Assembly: GCA_030220185.1 (NCBI GenBank)
Contig: JASPKZ010003845.1
Span: forward strand, 1,311,501-1,375,500
Origin: Diploptera punctata
Taxonomy: Eukaryota > Arthropoda > Insecta > Blattodea > Blaberidae
Reading direction: 5' to 3'
DNA: 64,000 nt
Shown: one piece after another, positions 43,174 to 52,154 of the stretch
How the letters are laid out: each line of letters opens with the position of its first letter
How positions within the stretch are numbered: the stretch's first letter is position 1
Notes under the pieces: model-generated
The model's input: only the letters and a program-made list of their open reading frames with translations
The model's database searches: none
Told to the model about the DNA's origin: nothing
Made by a program: the position numbers and the translations under genes

Positions 43174-43553
43174 AAATAAAATAAGTTAAAATATACCTTC
43201 TTAGGCAAAATCCGTCCTCCTCAACTTATAAAATATGTAAACTTTATGCCTGTTGGCCTTTCAGAACATCCGTTCCATCTTCAGCATGTCCCTCTTCGCT
43301 ACAACATCCAGTATAATGGTTGATGCTGCTGGTTACCACATTAGGACCAGTAGCATCAACCATTATACTGGATGTTGTAGCGAAGAGGGACATGCTGAAG
43401 ATGGAACGGATGTTCTGAAAGGCCAACAGGCATAAAGTTTACATATTTTATAAGTTGAGGAGGACGGATTTTGCCTAAGAAGGTATATTTTAACTTATTT
43501 TATTTTATGACTCTCCACCTCAACGGTTTTAACAATGAATTTTATTAGCATTG
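43174..43553. mobile_element. near-perfect palindrome (160-bp arms) inserted in LINE-E
   Basis: Arms 43174-43333 and 43346-43505 are inverted copies with one mismatch noticed (43328/43351) and a 12-base loop; 48 further bases lie on the right. TCCTTATTCTT at 43163-43173 and 43554-43564 is an exact 11-bp target duplication, and the LINE frame reads KTRIRSKMAYG when the insert is removed. Each arm carries a hammerhead-like core. An asymmetric extension beside inverted repeats fits a bodyless Penelope insertion. The mirrored 60-codon frames are a consequence of the palindrome. Confidence 0.92.
43395..43420 (+). ncRNA. hammerhead-like core in palindrome arm
   Basis: CTGAAGA, T, stem GGAAC with loop GGAT and GTTCT, then GAAA followed by GGCC. 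The same sequence is on the minus strand at 43259-43284. In the related palindrome at 45806 the stem is GGAAT/ATTCT, a compensatory change. Stem III is not evident, so activity is uncertain. Confidence 0.45.
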
Positions 43554-43720
43554 TCCTTATTCTTGTTTTATTTTATAACTTATATTCTGATCCTGTGAAA
43601 CAATTTAATTTTGATTTGGCTGATGTGTCCTTATACATCCTCTCATTAATTCCAGCAACATGAACTTCCATCTGCACTAAATTTGTCTCCAAATATACAT
43701 ATTCGTCGTATGGTTAATAA
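43554..43720 (-). mobile_element. LINE-E RT C-terminus, proximal half
   Basis: The minus strand reads INERMYKDTSAKSKLNCFTG, SEYKL, a stop, then NKT, joining RIRSKMAYG across the palindrome. The YLG-like strand preceding it is degraded. Confidence 0.65.
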
Positions 43721-43999
43721 TAAATTAGTTTTGTAAGTAATATAAATATTTCTGCAAGGAAATGTTTTTGATTCTTTTTGCAGTAATATTAGGTGAGGTA
43801 GGATAGGATTTGCAACACCACATAAGTGACGTCGCTGTGAAACAATTCGAGAAGCTATATCGTTTCTGATGTTTACTTGATTTTAAAAGCTCATTTAAAT
43901 TTGCAATTGATCTAGCGGGAAAATAGTCCATCGCTGTGCTAGCTATATAACCAGGGGTATACTTACGCATCGATTAAAAAGGTTAGGTACTGTTGGACT

Positions 44000-44255
44000 G
44001 GCTAGTGGCCACCATCCTCACCTCTGATTGCAAGATTGACGGGTTAAAATCCGAATAACGTCAATGGGGTTTTCAGAGCGTAAAAATCATGGGTAGTTTT
44101 CCCCTGAGGTCGACTCAGCCTCTAATAGAAACGGTTGCCAGAAGTTTGTTCTGGGGTGAAAAGCGACCGTCATGGTAGGCTTACGACTGGTATCTAGCGC
44201 CAGTTACTTAGAAAGGTGGGATCCTTAACTTCCTACTATCACAAGGGGTTCCTAA
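44000..44255 (+). repeat. SINE-E, plus-strand copy
   Basis: The head GGCTAGTGGCCACCATCCTC (A-box-like) and GACGGGTTAAAATCCG (mutated B box) precede GTCGACTCAGCCTCTAATAG and GTTTGTTCTGGGGTGAAAAG, inverted at 2165-2440. The end is near CACAAGGGGTTCC. Confidence 0.65.
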
Positions 44256-44284
44256 GAATTATAGTGAGACACTTTAACTCAATA

Positions 44285-44890
44285 ACTAACTCACTGGCAC
44301 TATCAAGCTCGTGGGCTCATGGCTGCGCGGATATAAGCTTTCCATACATCTCTATCCTGGGCTAATATTTTCCAATCATCCCCTGTATAATCTATTTTCC
44401 TCAAATCATTGTTAATGTTATTCTCCAACCTCATTCTTTGCCTGATAACTGGGCATTTTCCCTCTGATTTTCCTACAAGAAACTTCCACGCCCCTCGTTC
44501 ATTCCCCATTCGTACCACCTACTCTACCCATCGCAATCTAACGCTTCTTATTACATCTGGTTTCCTACAAAGATGCAGCTCGCTGTTGTGTAGTCTTCTC
44601 CATTCGCCTATTTTTTTCACCTCTCTTTGGTCCAAAAATTATCCTAAAAACTTTATTCTCAAATACTCGTAATATTTTCTCCTCCCTTACAGTAAGAGTC
44701 CATGTTTCGCATCCATATAACTGGGAGAATATCAGTTTTATATATTTTCAGTTTAATGTTTTTTTGTAGAGATGTTGAGATAACAAGAATCCCTGTAATA
44801 CACAATAGCATGCATTTCCAGTATTAAGCCTGTTTTAATTTAATTCTGCACCTCATTTGGCGACTCTCTTTAACGCTATGATTAATAGAA
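44285..44890 (-). mobile_element. LINE-C RT C-terminus and 3' end
   Basis: The minus strand reads VRMGNERGAWKFLVGKSEGK, LENNINNDLRKIDYTGDDWK and AQDRDVWKAYIRAAM. The upstream part continues to about 44890 (KNIKLKIYKT). The family terminus (GGTTCATGGC-like) is at 44310. It lies head-to-head with the plus-strand LINE-C at 45070. Confidence 0.85.
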
Positions 44891-45069
44891 TTCAAATTCA
44901 AATCTGAACGTAAAGGAATCCACAAATTTTGCATAGATGACGTCTCTTTTTTTCATGTTTGAATTTCTTTGTTGTAAATACACAAAACGGGATCAAGGAT
45001 TTAGGTTCTTTCGAATGAGCAATAGTTAGCACTTTTAAAAGACATGTGAGGGAAATTTTGTAGAAGTGG

Positions 45070-45544
45070 CTGAATTCAAATACTAGGAACAAAATTACAA
45101 ATTGGAATGAGGTGTATAAAGAAATTAAACATATGCACATTTCTGCAAATGCATGCTATTATGTATTACAGGTACACTTGTTGTCCCACCTACTCTCAAA
45201 AAAACCTTAAACTGAAAATATATAAAACTGTTATTCTCCCACTATATTACATGGATGTGAAACATGGACTCCTACTTTAAGGAAGGAGATAAGATTACGA
45301 ATATTTGAGAATGAAATTCTTAAGAACATTTTGTAGTAAGTGAAATGAACAGACAGGTTAATGGAGAAGACTACATAACAGTGAGCTTCATGATCTTTGT
45401 GAGAACCCAGATATAATAAGAACCATTAAGTCTCATAGACTGCGATAGGCTGGGCATGTGGCACGAATGGGGAATGAAAGTGTGATGTGGAAATTTCTTC
45501 TAGGAAAACAAGAGGGTAATCACTTAGTAGATAGACCAAGAATG
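45070..45544 (+). mobile_element. LINE-C RT C-terminus, first part
   Basis: The plus strand reads VAEFKY, KNLKLKIYKTVILPLYY, RRLHNSELHDLCENPDIIRT, IKSHRLR and AGHVARMGNESVMWKFLLGK, then DRPRMN. There it is cut by a palindrome and continues at 46465 (VNHGLREVYFTGVDWKT). Confidence 0.85.
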
Positions 45545-45805
45545 AATCAATACCAATAAAATTCATTGGTTTAAACCGTTGGTGGATAGTCATAAAATAA
45601 AATTAAAATATGTACCTTCATAGGTCGTGCCATCGTCCTCAACTTGTAAAAAATATATGTATTCTTTCTTTTCCTGAAGGCCTTTCAGAATGTCTGATCC
45701 ATCATCAGCAGGTATATTTCTTCGCTACATTTGTTGAGATGTTCTCGATTGTGTTGGTCTTAATATAGTATTGTCCGTAATTGAAGTAGCGAAGAAATAT
45801 ACCTG

Positions 45806-45831
45806 CTGATGATGGAATGGATATTCTGAAA
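45806..45831 (+). ncRNA. hammerhead-like core in palindrome arm
   Basis: CTGATGA, T, GGAAT-GGAT-ATTCT, GAAA, GGCC. Compared with 43395 the last base pair of the stem changed from C-G to T-A on both sides, which keeps the pairing. The opposite arm (45683-45708, minus) has the core but a weaker stem. Confidence 0.45.
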
Positions 45832-45867
45832 GGCCTTCAGGAAAAGAAAACATACATATATTTTTAT

Positions 45868-46246
45868 CGTCCGCGTTGGACTAGTGGTTATGATCCTTGC
45901 CTCTGGTCCCGAGGGTCGGTGGATTTTTTAGGACGGAAAAATCCAAGGAGCAAGTCCTCCGGGAGGGACTTTAAGCCGTGGGTCCCGAGTCTGAAGATTT
46001 TCAGGCTTGTAAAAGATCCTTAAGCCTGAATGAAAAGGCCTCTAAGCAAAATTTACCGAATTTTCGTCCTTGTACTACCTTGATTTCCTAGATGTCAGTA
46101 TGAGGCGGAACGCTGACCACGGACCACTCAAATGACATCTACACGAAAACAAGTGTAACTAAATTAGTATGGTTCAAATTCTTCCCTGTAGGGGGAGAGC
46201 GCCTAAATCTCTGTTAAGGGAAACATGGGCTTACAAGAAGAAGAAA
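45868..46246 (+). repeat. SINE-A inserted in the palindrome
   Basis: TGGACTAGTGGTTATG, CTGGTCCCGAGGGTCG and the body CCGGGAGGGACTTTAAGCC match 11060-11480, but the part of the head with the B box (GCGGGTTCAAATCC) is deleted. ACATATATTTTTA and ACATTTATTTTTA flank it, a 13-bp target duplication with one change. The 3' end carries an AAGAAG tail. Confidence 0.88.
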
Positions 46247-46464
46247 ACATTTATTTTTACAAGTTTAGGACCCGTTTTATGGGAAAAAAATTCAATTTAA
46301 AACTTTTCTTTAATTTTTTAATTATTAATTAATTTTTTAGAAAATTTTCAAGAAATTTGAGGCCAACCGGAACCTTTATAGATATTATAATAATTACACA
46401 TATATTATAGGAACATTTGGACGGCACTGACCTATGAATGTACATACTTTAATTTTATTCTATG

Positions 46465-46620
46465 ACCAAATTAGGTGTGAAGATAGCGTCAACCATGGTT
46501 TGAGGGAAGTATATTTTACAGGGGTTGATTGGAAAACAATTAGCTCAGGACTGGTTTTAATGCAGAGCTTATGTCCGCTCGGCCATGAACTTGCGGGTTC
46601 GATAGTGCCAGTGAGTTAGA
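46465..46620 (+). mobile_element. LINE-C 3' end, second part
   Basis: It continues 45544: EDSVNHGLREVYFTGVDWKT followed by the terminus CCATGAACTTGCGGGTTCG. The TAGTGCCAGTGAGTTAG end is the same as in other copies. Confidence 0.8.
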
Positions 46621-46624
46621 TAGT

Positions 46625-47000
46625 TAATAAAATGCTACATTAAAAACTTCATTTAGCGTAAAAGTATAGCGTACAGTATTACATTTGCAACACTCTTTGT
46701 TCTGCTTTGTACGGAGAATGAACACCCGCTTATGCTCTCTGTGTGTGTATACTCCACAATAAAAGCATCAATAAACCAATTCTATTGCAGCTATTAAATA
46801 TACTGACAACCATGTGTGTTTTCAAAAAGCACTTTATTGTCTATAAATTATACTTGTGGTCTTCCAACTTTTCGCATGCTACATGGAATACAAATATTAT
46901 GTAGTATAGGTTTTAAAAATACATTCAGTAATGAATTTCATTGAGTTTTTATGAGATTTTTTATTATTTTCAGGATTGTTTCTGTTATATACACAGGTAT
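46625..47000. other. AT-rich interval, nothing assigned
   Basis: No recognised content. Confidence 0.35.
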
Positions 47001-47020
47001 CCTGAACCAAAATATACGAT

Positions 47021-47364
47021 CCGATTGAGGGTCTTTCCACTTTTCAGCGGTTGCCCTTTACCAGCCGGCTGCTGGCCCTTCACATCCACATGTGTCAATC
47101 ACAGAGGTAGATGATCAACAGCCAGTGTAGGAGTGACATGTGGTTAGCATGTCGAGTCCCCCAGCCGTTATAGCTGGTTCCTCAACCTGGAGCCGCTACT
47201 TATTGTAGCTACCCAATTGCCTCACGATGCTGGGTGGGCACCGGTCCCATACTGGCCGAAATACCATGAGAAAATTTCTTCCCCCATGGAGACTCGAACC
47301 AGCGCAAGTCCCGTAGCTCTGCGCCAAGGCTTCCTACCTTAACCGCTCGGCTACGGCGCGGGAC
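47021..47364 (-). repeat. SINE-D, young copy with target duplication
   Basis: The minus strand has a tRNA-like head (GTAGCCGAGCGGTTAAGG A box, GGTTCGAGTCTCC B box) and a long GC-rich body ending at CCTCAATCGG. The second copy (62275-62628) differs at only about five positions. CCAAAATATACGAT and CCAAAATATACAAT (47007-47020 and 47366-47379) are the target duplication. Confidence 0.93.
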
Positions 47365-47429
47365 ACCAAAATATACAATTTTTCATATCCGAGGCTATAT
47401 ATTCTGGTTTATTAGAATTAAGATTTTTT

Positions 47430-47740
47430 ACAATGTATGAGGAGTTGGCCCACAGCATCAACCCCCAACCTGGAGGTCCGGAGACATTTCTGGAATCTAC
47501 CATAGATGAGTTGCTTTCACTGCAGCTAAGAGTCTGATCCACTCTTTATTGCCTCATCCGTCATCTGTACCATACCGTAGGTCTCCTACTCTGGTGCATC
47601 CGCCGTTGGGTCTTCACCATAATCTTGGCTAAGTACCCTTACTATGAGCCGGGTGAGATGAACCTAGGTTTTTTAACTAGGTGTTACTTCTCCTTTCTCA
47701 TCCGGACTTGAGACCGGCAATGGTGGAGTTTTTGAGATTA
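47430..47740. repeat. GC-richer unclassified block
   Basis: CAACCTGGAGGTCCGGAGAC, GTCTTCACCATAATCTTGGC and GGGTGAGATGAACCTAGG have the look of a dispersed repeat, but no second copy exists in this window. The 63-codon minus frame at 47351 has no motif. Confidence 0.3.
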
Positions 47741-47756
47741 CAATATTTACTTTTTA

Positions 47757-48270
47757 CTAGATAAAACCCGGTCTGCTCTGCTACGCCGAAATAAATGAAA
47801 TGTGGTTTTATGTTTATTTAAATAACTAAAAAGAAAAATAATTATGAATTTATATCGTAATTATTTTTAGATACTCCATGCTGATTACCTAGCTTTGCCC
47901 GGCAATCTACTTATCCCCATCTTCTTGGCATCAATGAGGTAAAAGACAAAAATGATTATTGTGAGTTATCCGTAAATGATAGATATATGCTGTTGCGGAT
48001 TTTTGTAGATTTTTATACATACTCTATTCTGATTGTGAGTGCATTAATGTGGTTGTTTTTTATGGTATAAGCAGCATAGGCCATTTAAGAGTCTAAAAAG
48101 GGATTATTTAGTGTAGCGATGCATTTTTTAGCTCCGGTCCTATAGTAGGCCTATGTACGGTAATATGTTATATACGTTAGTTAGCCCAGAATATTCTTCT
48201 AAATGGTGAAAATCCCATTCTCTTCGGTCAAATAGTTTTTGAGTCCATAAAGACAGAACTTATACACATT
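47757..48270. repeat. dispersed repeat U1
   Basis: ACCCGGTCTGCTCTGCTACGCC, GCTGATTACCTAGCTTTGCCCGG and TCTTCTTGGCATCAATGAGG match the other U1 copies. The last 200 bases are only found here. Confidence 0.55.
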
Positions 48271-48319
48271 TTTACACGCTTCATATTAGCTTGACCAGTA
48301 TCTATCTAGGTAACGGAAT

Positions 48320-48486
48320 TTTTTTTGAGGAATTAAGCCCAATGGGTACAACTTAGGACACGATACACTCACACATAAACACACACCCAGTCCCAAGGTT
48401 GATATTTAAACATCCCTTACCCGGCCGGGAATCGAACCCGGGTCGCCAGAGTGGAAGGTAGGGACTCTACCGACTACGCCACAGCG
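48320..48486 (-). repeat. SINE-C, full copy inside unit T
   Basis: The minus strand has a tRNA-like head (GTGGCGTAGTCGGTAGAG A box, GGGTTCGATTCCC B box), then GGCCGGGTAAGGGATG, CAACCTTGGGACTGGGTGTG and TTGTACCCATTGGG. ACGGAAT at 48313-48319 and 48487-48493 is duplicated; copy 2 of unit T has the uninterrupted site (TAACGGAATATTTC). Confidence 0.9.
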
Positions 48487-48670
48487 ACGGAATCTTTCAA
48501 CACGATTTTCACCCATTTGAAAACATTGGATCGACTTGAAATTTTGAATACTTGTAAAGGACCAATGGCAATACAATCATTTCATTTTTTTTTTCCTGGA
48601 CAGGATCATCAGGACATCAAAAAAATAAAAACCGGTATAATAGGTTGCGGACGTATCGACTTCTTAGTCT

Positions 48671-48756
48671 ATCGTGGTAGCTCAGTTGGTAGAGTGGTGG
48701 ACTGTAGTGTAATTTTAGTAATCAATAGGTCGTTGGTTCAAATCCGGCCACGAGGA
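48671..48756 (+). pseudogene. tRNA-Tyr-like pseudogene with 13-base intron
   Basis: GTAGCTCAGTTGGTAGAG (D arm, A box), anticodon loop CTGTAG with GTA, a 13-base insert after position 37, then TAGGTCGTTGGTTCAAATCC (B box). The acceptor strands pair only with a shift and one anticodon-stem pair is lost (G-A), so this copy is probably not functional. Confidence 0.75.
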
Positions 48757-48844
48757 TTTGTTATAGGAGTATTACTTTTAGCTCATGCTACAATAGTATC
48801 GAATTTAAAGATATTTACATTTTTAGAAAACCAAACTAAAAAAT

Positions 48845-49312
48845 AAATAATAGTTTAAAAAACTAAAACAACACGCTTTATTAGAAAACCGAACTAAAAA
48901 ATGAAAAATAATTTTAATTTCCAACACCCTTGGGATAAAATTAAAGTGATCAACAAAAAATCATATCCAACACATCTAGGATAAAACTAGAGTTATCTAC
49001 AATAAAATAATTTTACCATCAAAGGCGTGGGGTGCTCTATATCAATTAATATATTTGATAATAAACAGATATTGGTAAAAGTAAAGTCTCTAAGAAGAAA
49101 ACGTAAAAACCATAAAAAGCACCCCACGCTTTTGATGGTAAAATTATTTTTTGTAGAAAACTTTAGTTTTACTCTATATGTGTTGGAGGTGACTTTTTTT
49201 TGTTGACCACTTTAATTTTATCCCAAGCGTGTTGGAAATTAAAATTATTTTTCATTTTTCAGTTCGGTTTTCTAATAAAGTGTGTTGTTTCAGTTTTTAA
49301 AACTATTATTTA
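48845..49312. repeat. long palindrome of unit T, copy 1
   Basis: Arms share AACAACACGCTTTATTAGAAA, GAAAAATAATTTTAATTTCC, CCAACAC..TTGGGATAAAATT and ACCATCAAA.GCGTGGGGTGC with their inverted partners. The loop (TATCAATTAATATATTTG.. to ..AACGTAAAAACCAT) is in the same orientation as in copy 2 although the tRNA lies on the other side there. Confidence 0.9.
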
Positions 49313-49327
49313 TTATATATAAAGAGT

Positions 49328-49567
49328 ATATTATTTTTGTTTAGGAGTTTATACACATTACAGTGGTTTTCTTATAACATGAGTAAGTTCCTCTACATAA
49401 CGTCTGTACATTATTTTTGTTTAGGAGTTTTTACACATTACAGTGGTTTTCTTATAACATGAGTAAGTTCCTTTACATAACGTCTGTATATTATTTTTGT
49501 ATAGGAGTTTTTACACATTACAGTGGTTTTCTTTTAACATGAGTAAGTTCCTCTACATAACGTCTGC
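49328..49567 (+). repeat. minisatellite, three 80-bp units
   Basis: TTATTTTTGTTTAGGAGTTT..ACATTACAGTGGTTTTC..ATGAGTAAGTTCC repeats at exact 80-base intervals three times with a few substitutions. Confidence 0.95.
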
Positions 49568-49720
49568 CCTCCGCATCATCTTCATCCAATCTTCTGTTGT
49601 TCACGCAAATTCACATTCCTTCCATCCATCGTTTCTTAGATCTTCCTCTTCTACCCTCTGCCGTCCACTTCAGCATCATCGATATTCGGTGTTTCCGTCA
49701 TTTATAAGTGAAAGAATGTC
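49568..49720 (-). mobile_element. LINE C-terminal fragment
   Basis: The minus strand reads VLKWTAEGRRGRSKKRWMEG, the basic G-R-x-R-x-x-R-W motif near the C-terminus of arthropod RTE-like LINEs. The frame is lost afterwards. Not one of the LINE-C copies. Confidence 0.6.
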
Positions 49721-49959
49721 CCCGCGCAGGGACGAGGGTCTAGTGCGGAACTATGAGGTTTGAGTTTATATGAATGTGGATTCCCCGATAACAATTGGCT
49801 AGTGATGACGTGACGATTGTTGTACCGTTGTACTACGTATAACAAATTGTATTAGTTGGTACAGATTCCTGCTATCGAACAAGGTTTATTGTGGTAATTT
49901 GACTATTACACTCATATGACGTCACACTAGATTTAAATATTGCATTAGTTTTTAATTAT

Positions 49960-50225
49960 GTTACAGCACATTGCCAAACAATGTTTTCGAACGTACAATA
50001 CAACCTATACTCATGTGGCGTTCAGCTCAACCGCATTCCATCTTGAGACATTGTTTCTCTGGGAGTACAGTACACGTCCAAACCATTTCAATCTCTTTTC
50101 TTTAATCACATCGATAACACTTTTTCACGCTCATCCCATTCCATTAATTCGGTTTAACATCTCTCTTTATACGAACTTTTTACATGCAACATGCCATCCG
50201 GGTCTTACAATCTCCATTCCATTAG
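49960..50225 (-). mobile_element. LINE RT C-terminal fragment
   Basis: The minus strand contains VIKEKRLKWFGRVLYS, the R-L-x-W-F-G-H-V motif of LINE C-termini, with shifted frames on either side. The plus-strand frame at 49958-50263 is a shadow. Confidence 0.5.
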
Positions 50226-50265
50226 CATTACATAAAAATTATAATTTGAAATTATACAATTAGGA

Positions 50266-50506
50266 CATATGGCACGAATTGGGAATGAAAGATGTGCATG
50301 GAAGTTTCTTGTAGGAAAACCAGAGGGAAAACGCCCAGTTGGTGGGCCAAGAATGAGGTGGGAGAAAAACATTAACTATGATTTGAGGGAAGTAGATTAT
50401 ACAGGGAACGATTGGAAAACATTAGGTCAGGATAGGGATGTATGGAGAGCTTGTGTCCGAGCGGACTTACGTTTTCGATAGTGTCAGTTAGTTAGTTAGT
50501 TAGTAT
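50266..50506 (+). mobile_element. LINE-C 3' end
   Basis: A clean 70-codon frame, MARIGNERCAWKFLVGKPEG then KRPVGGPRMRWEKNINYDL, REVDYTGNDWKTLGQDRDVW. It ends GTTTTCGATAGTGTCAG with a (GTTA)n tail, the family 3' terminus. Good preservation suggests a fairly recent insertion. Confidence 0.9.
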
Positions 50507-50507
50507 C

Positions 50508-51000
50508 AACTTCTCACAAAAAACGTTAAATTGAAAATATATGAAATCGTTGTTTTCCCAGTTCTATTATATGGATACGAAATATGGATTCTTACTTTAC
50601 TTATCACGAGTATTTGAGAATAAAGTTTTTAGGAAAATGTTTGGAGCAAAGAGAGATGGACAAACAGGCGAATGGAGAAGACTACATAACAGTGAGTTGC
50701 ACCTTTATAGAAAATAATATGTAATAAGAAGAGTTAATTCTCGTAGATTGCGATCTGGAGCGTAGGTGGAACGAGTGAGAAATGGAAGAGGGGCGTGGAA
50801 GCTTATTGTTGGAAAATCAGAGGGTAAACGTCCAGTTGGTAGGCCAATAATGATGTAGAAGAATAACGTGAATCATAATTTGAGGGAAGTAGATTATACA
50901 GGGAATGATTGGAAAACATTAACTCAGGAAAGAGATGGTGGAGAGCTTATGTCCGCGCGGCTATGAACCTACGAGTTCGATACTGCCAGTGAGTTAAAAT
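50508..51000 (+). mobile_element. LINE-C RT C-terminus and 3' end, second tandem copy
   Basis: It follows the preceding copy directly: VKLKIYEIVVFPVLLYGYE, a gap, RRLHNSELHLYR and ..RGAWKLIVGKSEGKRPVGRP, then the terminus CTATGAACCTACGAGTTCG and CCAGTGAGTTA. Several frame breaks. More complete at its 5' side than its neighbour. Confidence 0.85.
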
Positions 51001-51004
51001 TACG

Positions 51005-51110
51005 TATATAGTTCTCCTCAACTATTAAAACAATAAAAAACAGTAAAAAAGTAGGCCTTTAGGGACCAGTTTCATCCTCAGCAGAAAGTTCCTTTGCTAC
51101 TATCCAGCTA
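51005..51110 (-). mobile_element. Penelope-type terminal repeat fragment
   Basis: AGTTCTCCTCAACTATTAAAA, GTAGGCCTTTAGGG and TTTCATCCTCAGCAG follow the order of the palindrome at 43205-43290 (GTCCTCCTCAACTTATAAAA, GGCCTTTCAG, TCCATCTTCAGC). The hammerhead-like core is present with TAAA instead of GAAA. Confidence 0.5.
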
Positions 51111-51112
51111 CT

Positions 51113-51546
51113 GACAAGGGAACTGTCAACCATTGCAAGCCGAAATTTACCTTGATATTTCTCCCAGATAAGCTTTGTAGTGTACCAAATCCGTATAAAA
51201 AAATAATAATCTGCCGCTTTTAACAGCAAGGCACAGAAATGTAAGCCAGAATCCAGCAATGGCAACCCATTGTACGAAGCTAAAAGACTTCCCTGCGTGC
51301 GTAGAGCTGACTGGAATGCGATAAGACACGTCGCGGGAACAGGTAATTAGGACTATTCAATTCACCAAGTCGGGGGTTGTATTATTTTCCTGTAGTTTTA
51401 ATTAGACATCTGGTGCTGGACTTTAGTGTTTTTCAGTTAAACGTAACAAAAAATGTTTTGGACATGGCCTTGGTTTATCACAGCGTTTCTCCGGGAGAAA
51501 TATTTCAAGATAGGTTTCGACTTGCAATGGTTGACAGTTCCCTTGT
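51113..51546. repeat. dispersed repeat H between ~57-bp inverted repeats
   Basis: ACTGACAAGGGAACTGTCAACC..GATATTTCTCCC (51113-51170) is inverted at 51489-51546. The interior shares TAATCTGCCGCTTTTAAC and the CAAGTCGGGGGTTGTATTATT block with 19430-19655. Confidence 0.6.
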
Positions 51547-51599
51547 GAGTCAGTAATTTGAGAGGTTAAATAACAATGGAAAAGAACTTTTATTAGATA

Positions 51600-52114
51600 T
51601 CCTTATTTTTCTTGTAAAATTAGTACATAGATTTGTGATGGTTTAATCACAAGTTTTTTAAGTTCCGTCTGTTTTTGTATTACAGCACATCAGGTTTGCC
51701 AACACACAGTGAGAAATAGTGGTTAAAACTTACTCATAAAAATGGCTAGAAATTGCTAAAATGCAACTTTTATCCGTGAATGAAGTTGTATTTTAAAACT
51801 TGAAAAAATTGACTTGCCAATCTGTACGTCTGAGGTAGGCCTTTAATTTCGTCCACATTTTTGCTTTTACTATATTGGAATTCTTGTAATTATAATATGG
51901 TGACTAAATTAAGAATAAAAAATATATTTTAAGAAATAAATATTTTATTACAACGAAAGATTCTATAATTCTGAATAAAAAGTATTTATTTAATTTATTT
52001 TCCTTTTAAGTTTATCCAAGTTATATTTTATTCTCTTCTCACCAGAAATTCTATTTCTATGGGATATTATTTGTTTATCTTTCACTGAGTGGTGGTCTGA
52101 ATCATTTATCTACT

Positions 52115-52154
<40 letters not shown>

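Larger units (their letters stand above)
45545..46455. mobile_element. palindrome of the 43174 family, split by SINE-A and a second block
   Basis: It starts with the same asymmetric extension (AATAAAATTCATTG..AAACCGTTG..GGATAGTCATAAAAT) seen right of 43505. The arms are GTACCTTCATAGGTCGTGCC..GTCCTCAACTTGT and its inverse near 46415-46450 and 46252-46268. SINE-A (45868-46246) and about 146 unrelated bases (46271-46416, with GGAC repeated at each side) interrupt the right arm. GACCAA before and after is the eroded target duplication in LINE-C. Confidence 0.8.
48272..49320 (+). mobile_element. tRNA-Tyr/palindrome unit T, copy 1
   Basis: It shares with copy 2 (55600-56530, opposite strand for the tRNA part) the 5' flank (TATTAGCTTGACC.., CAACACGATTTTCACCC, ACATTGGATCGACTT, AATAGGTTGCGG), a tRNA-Tyr-like gene, a short junction (TTTAGCTCAT) and a palindrome with ~195-bp arms (48845-49036 and 49118-49312) around an ~80-base loop. 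SINE-C interrupts the 5' flank here. Confidence 0.85.

Noticed and set aside
43244..43435. Two nearly identical 60-codon proteins on opposite strands
   Set aside because: Both come from the arms of one palindrome; the sequence has no domain and is not conserved at 45545.
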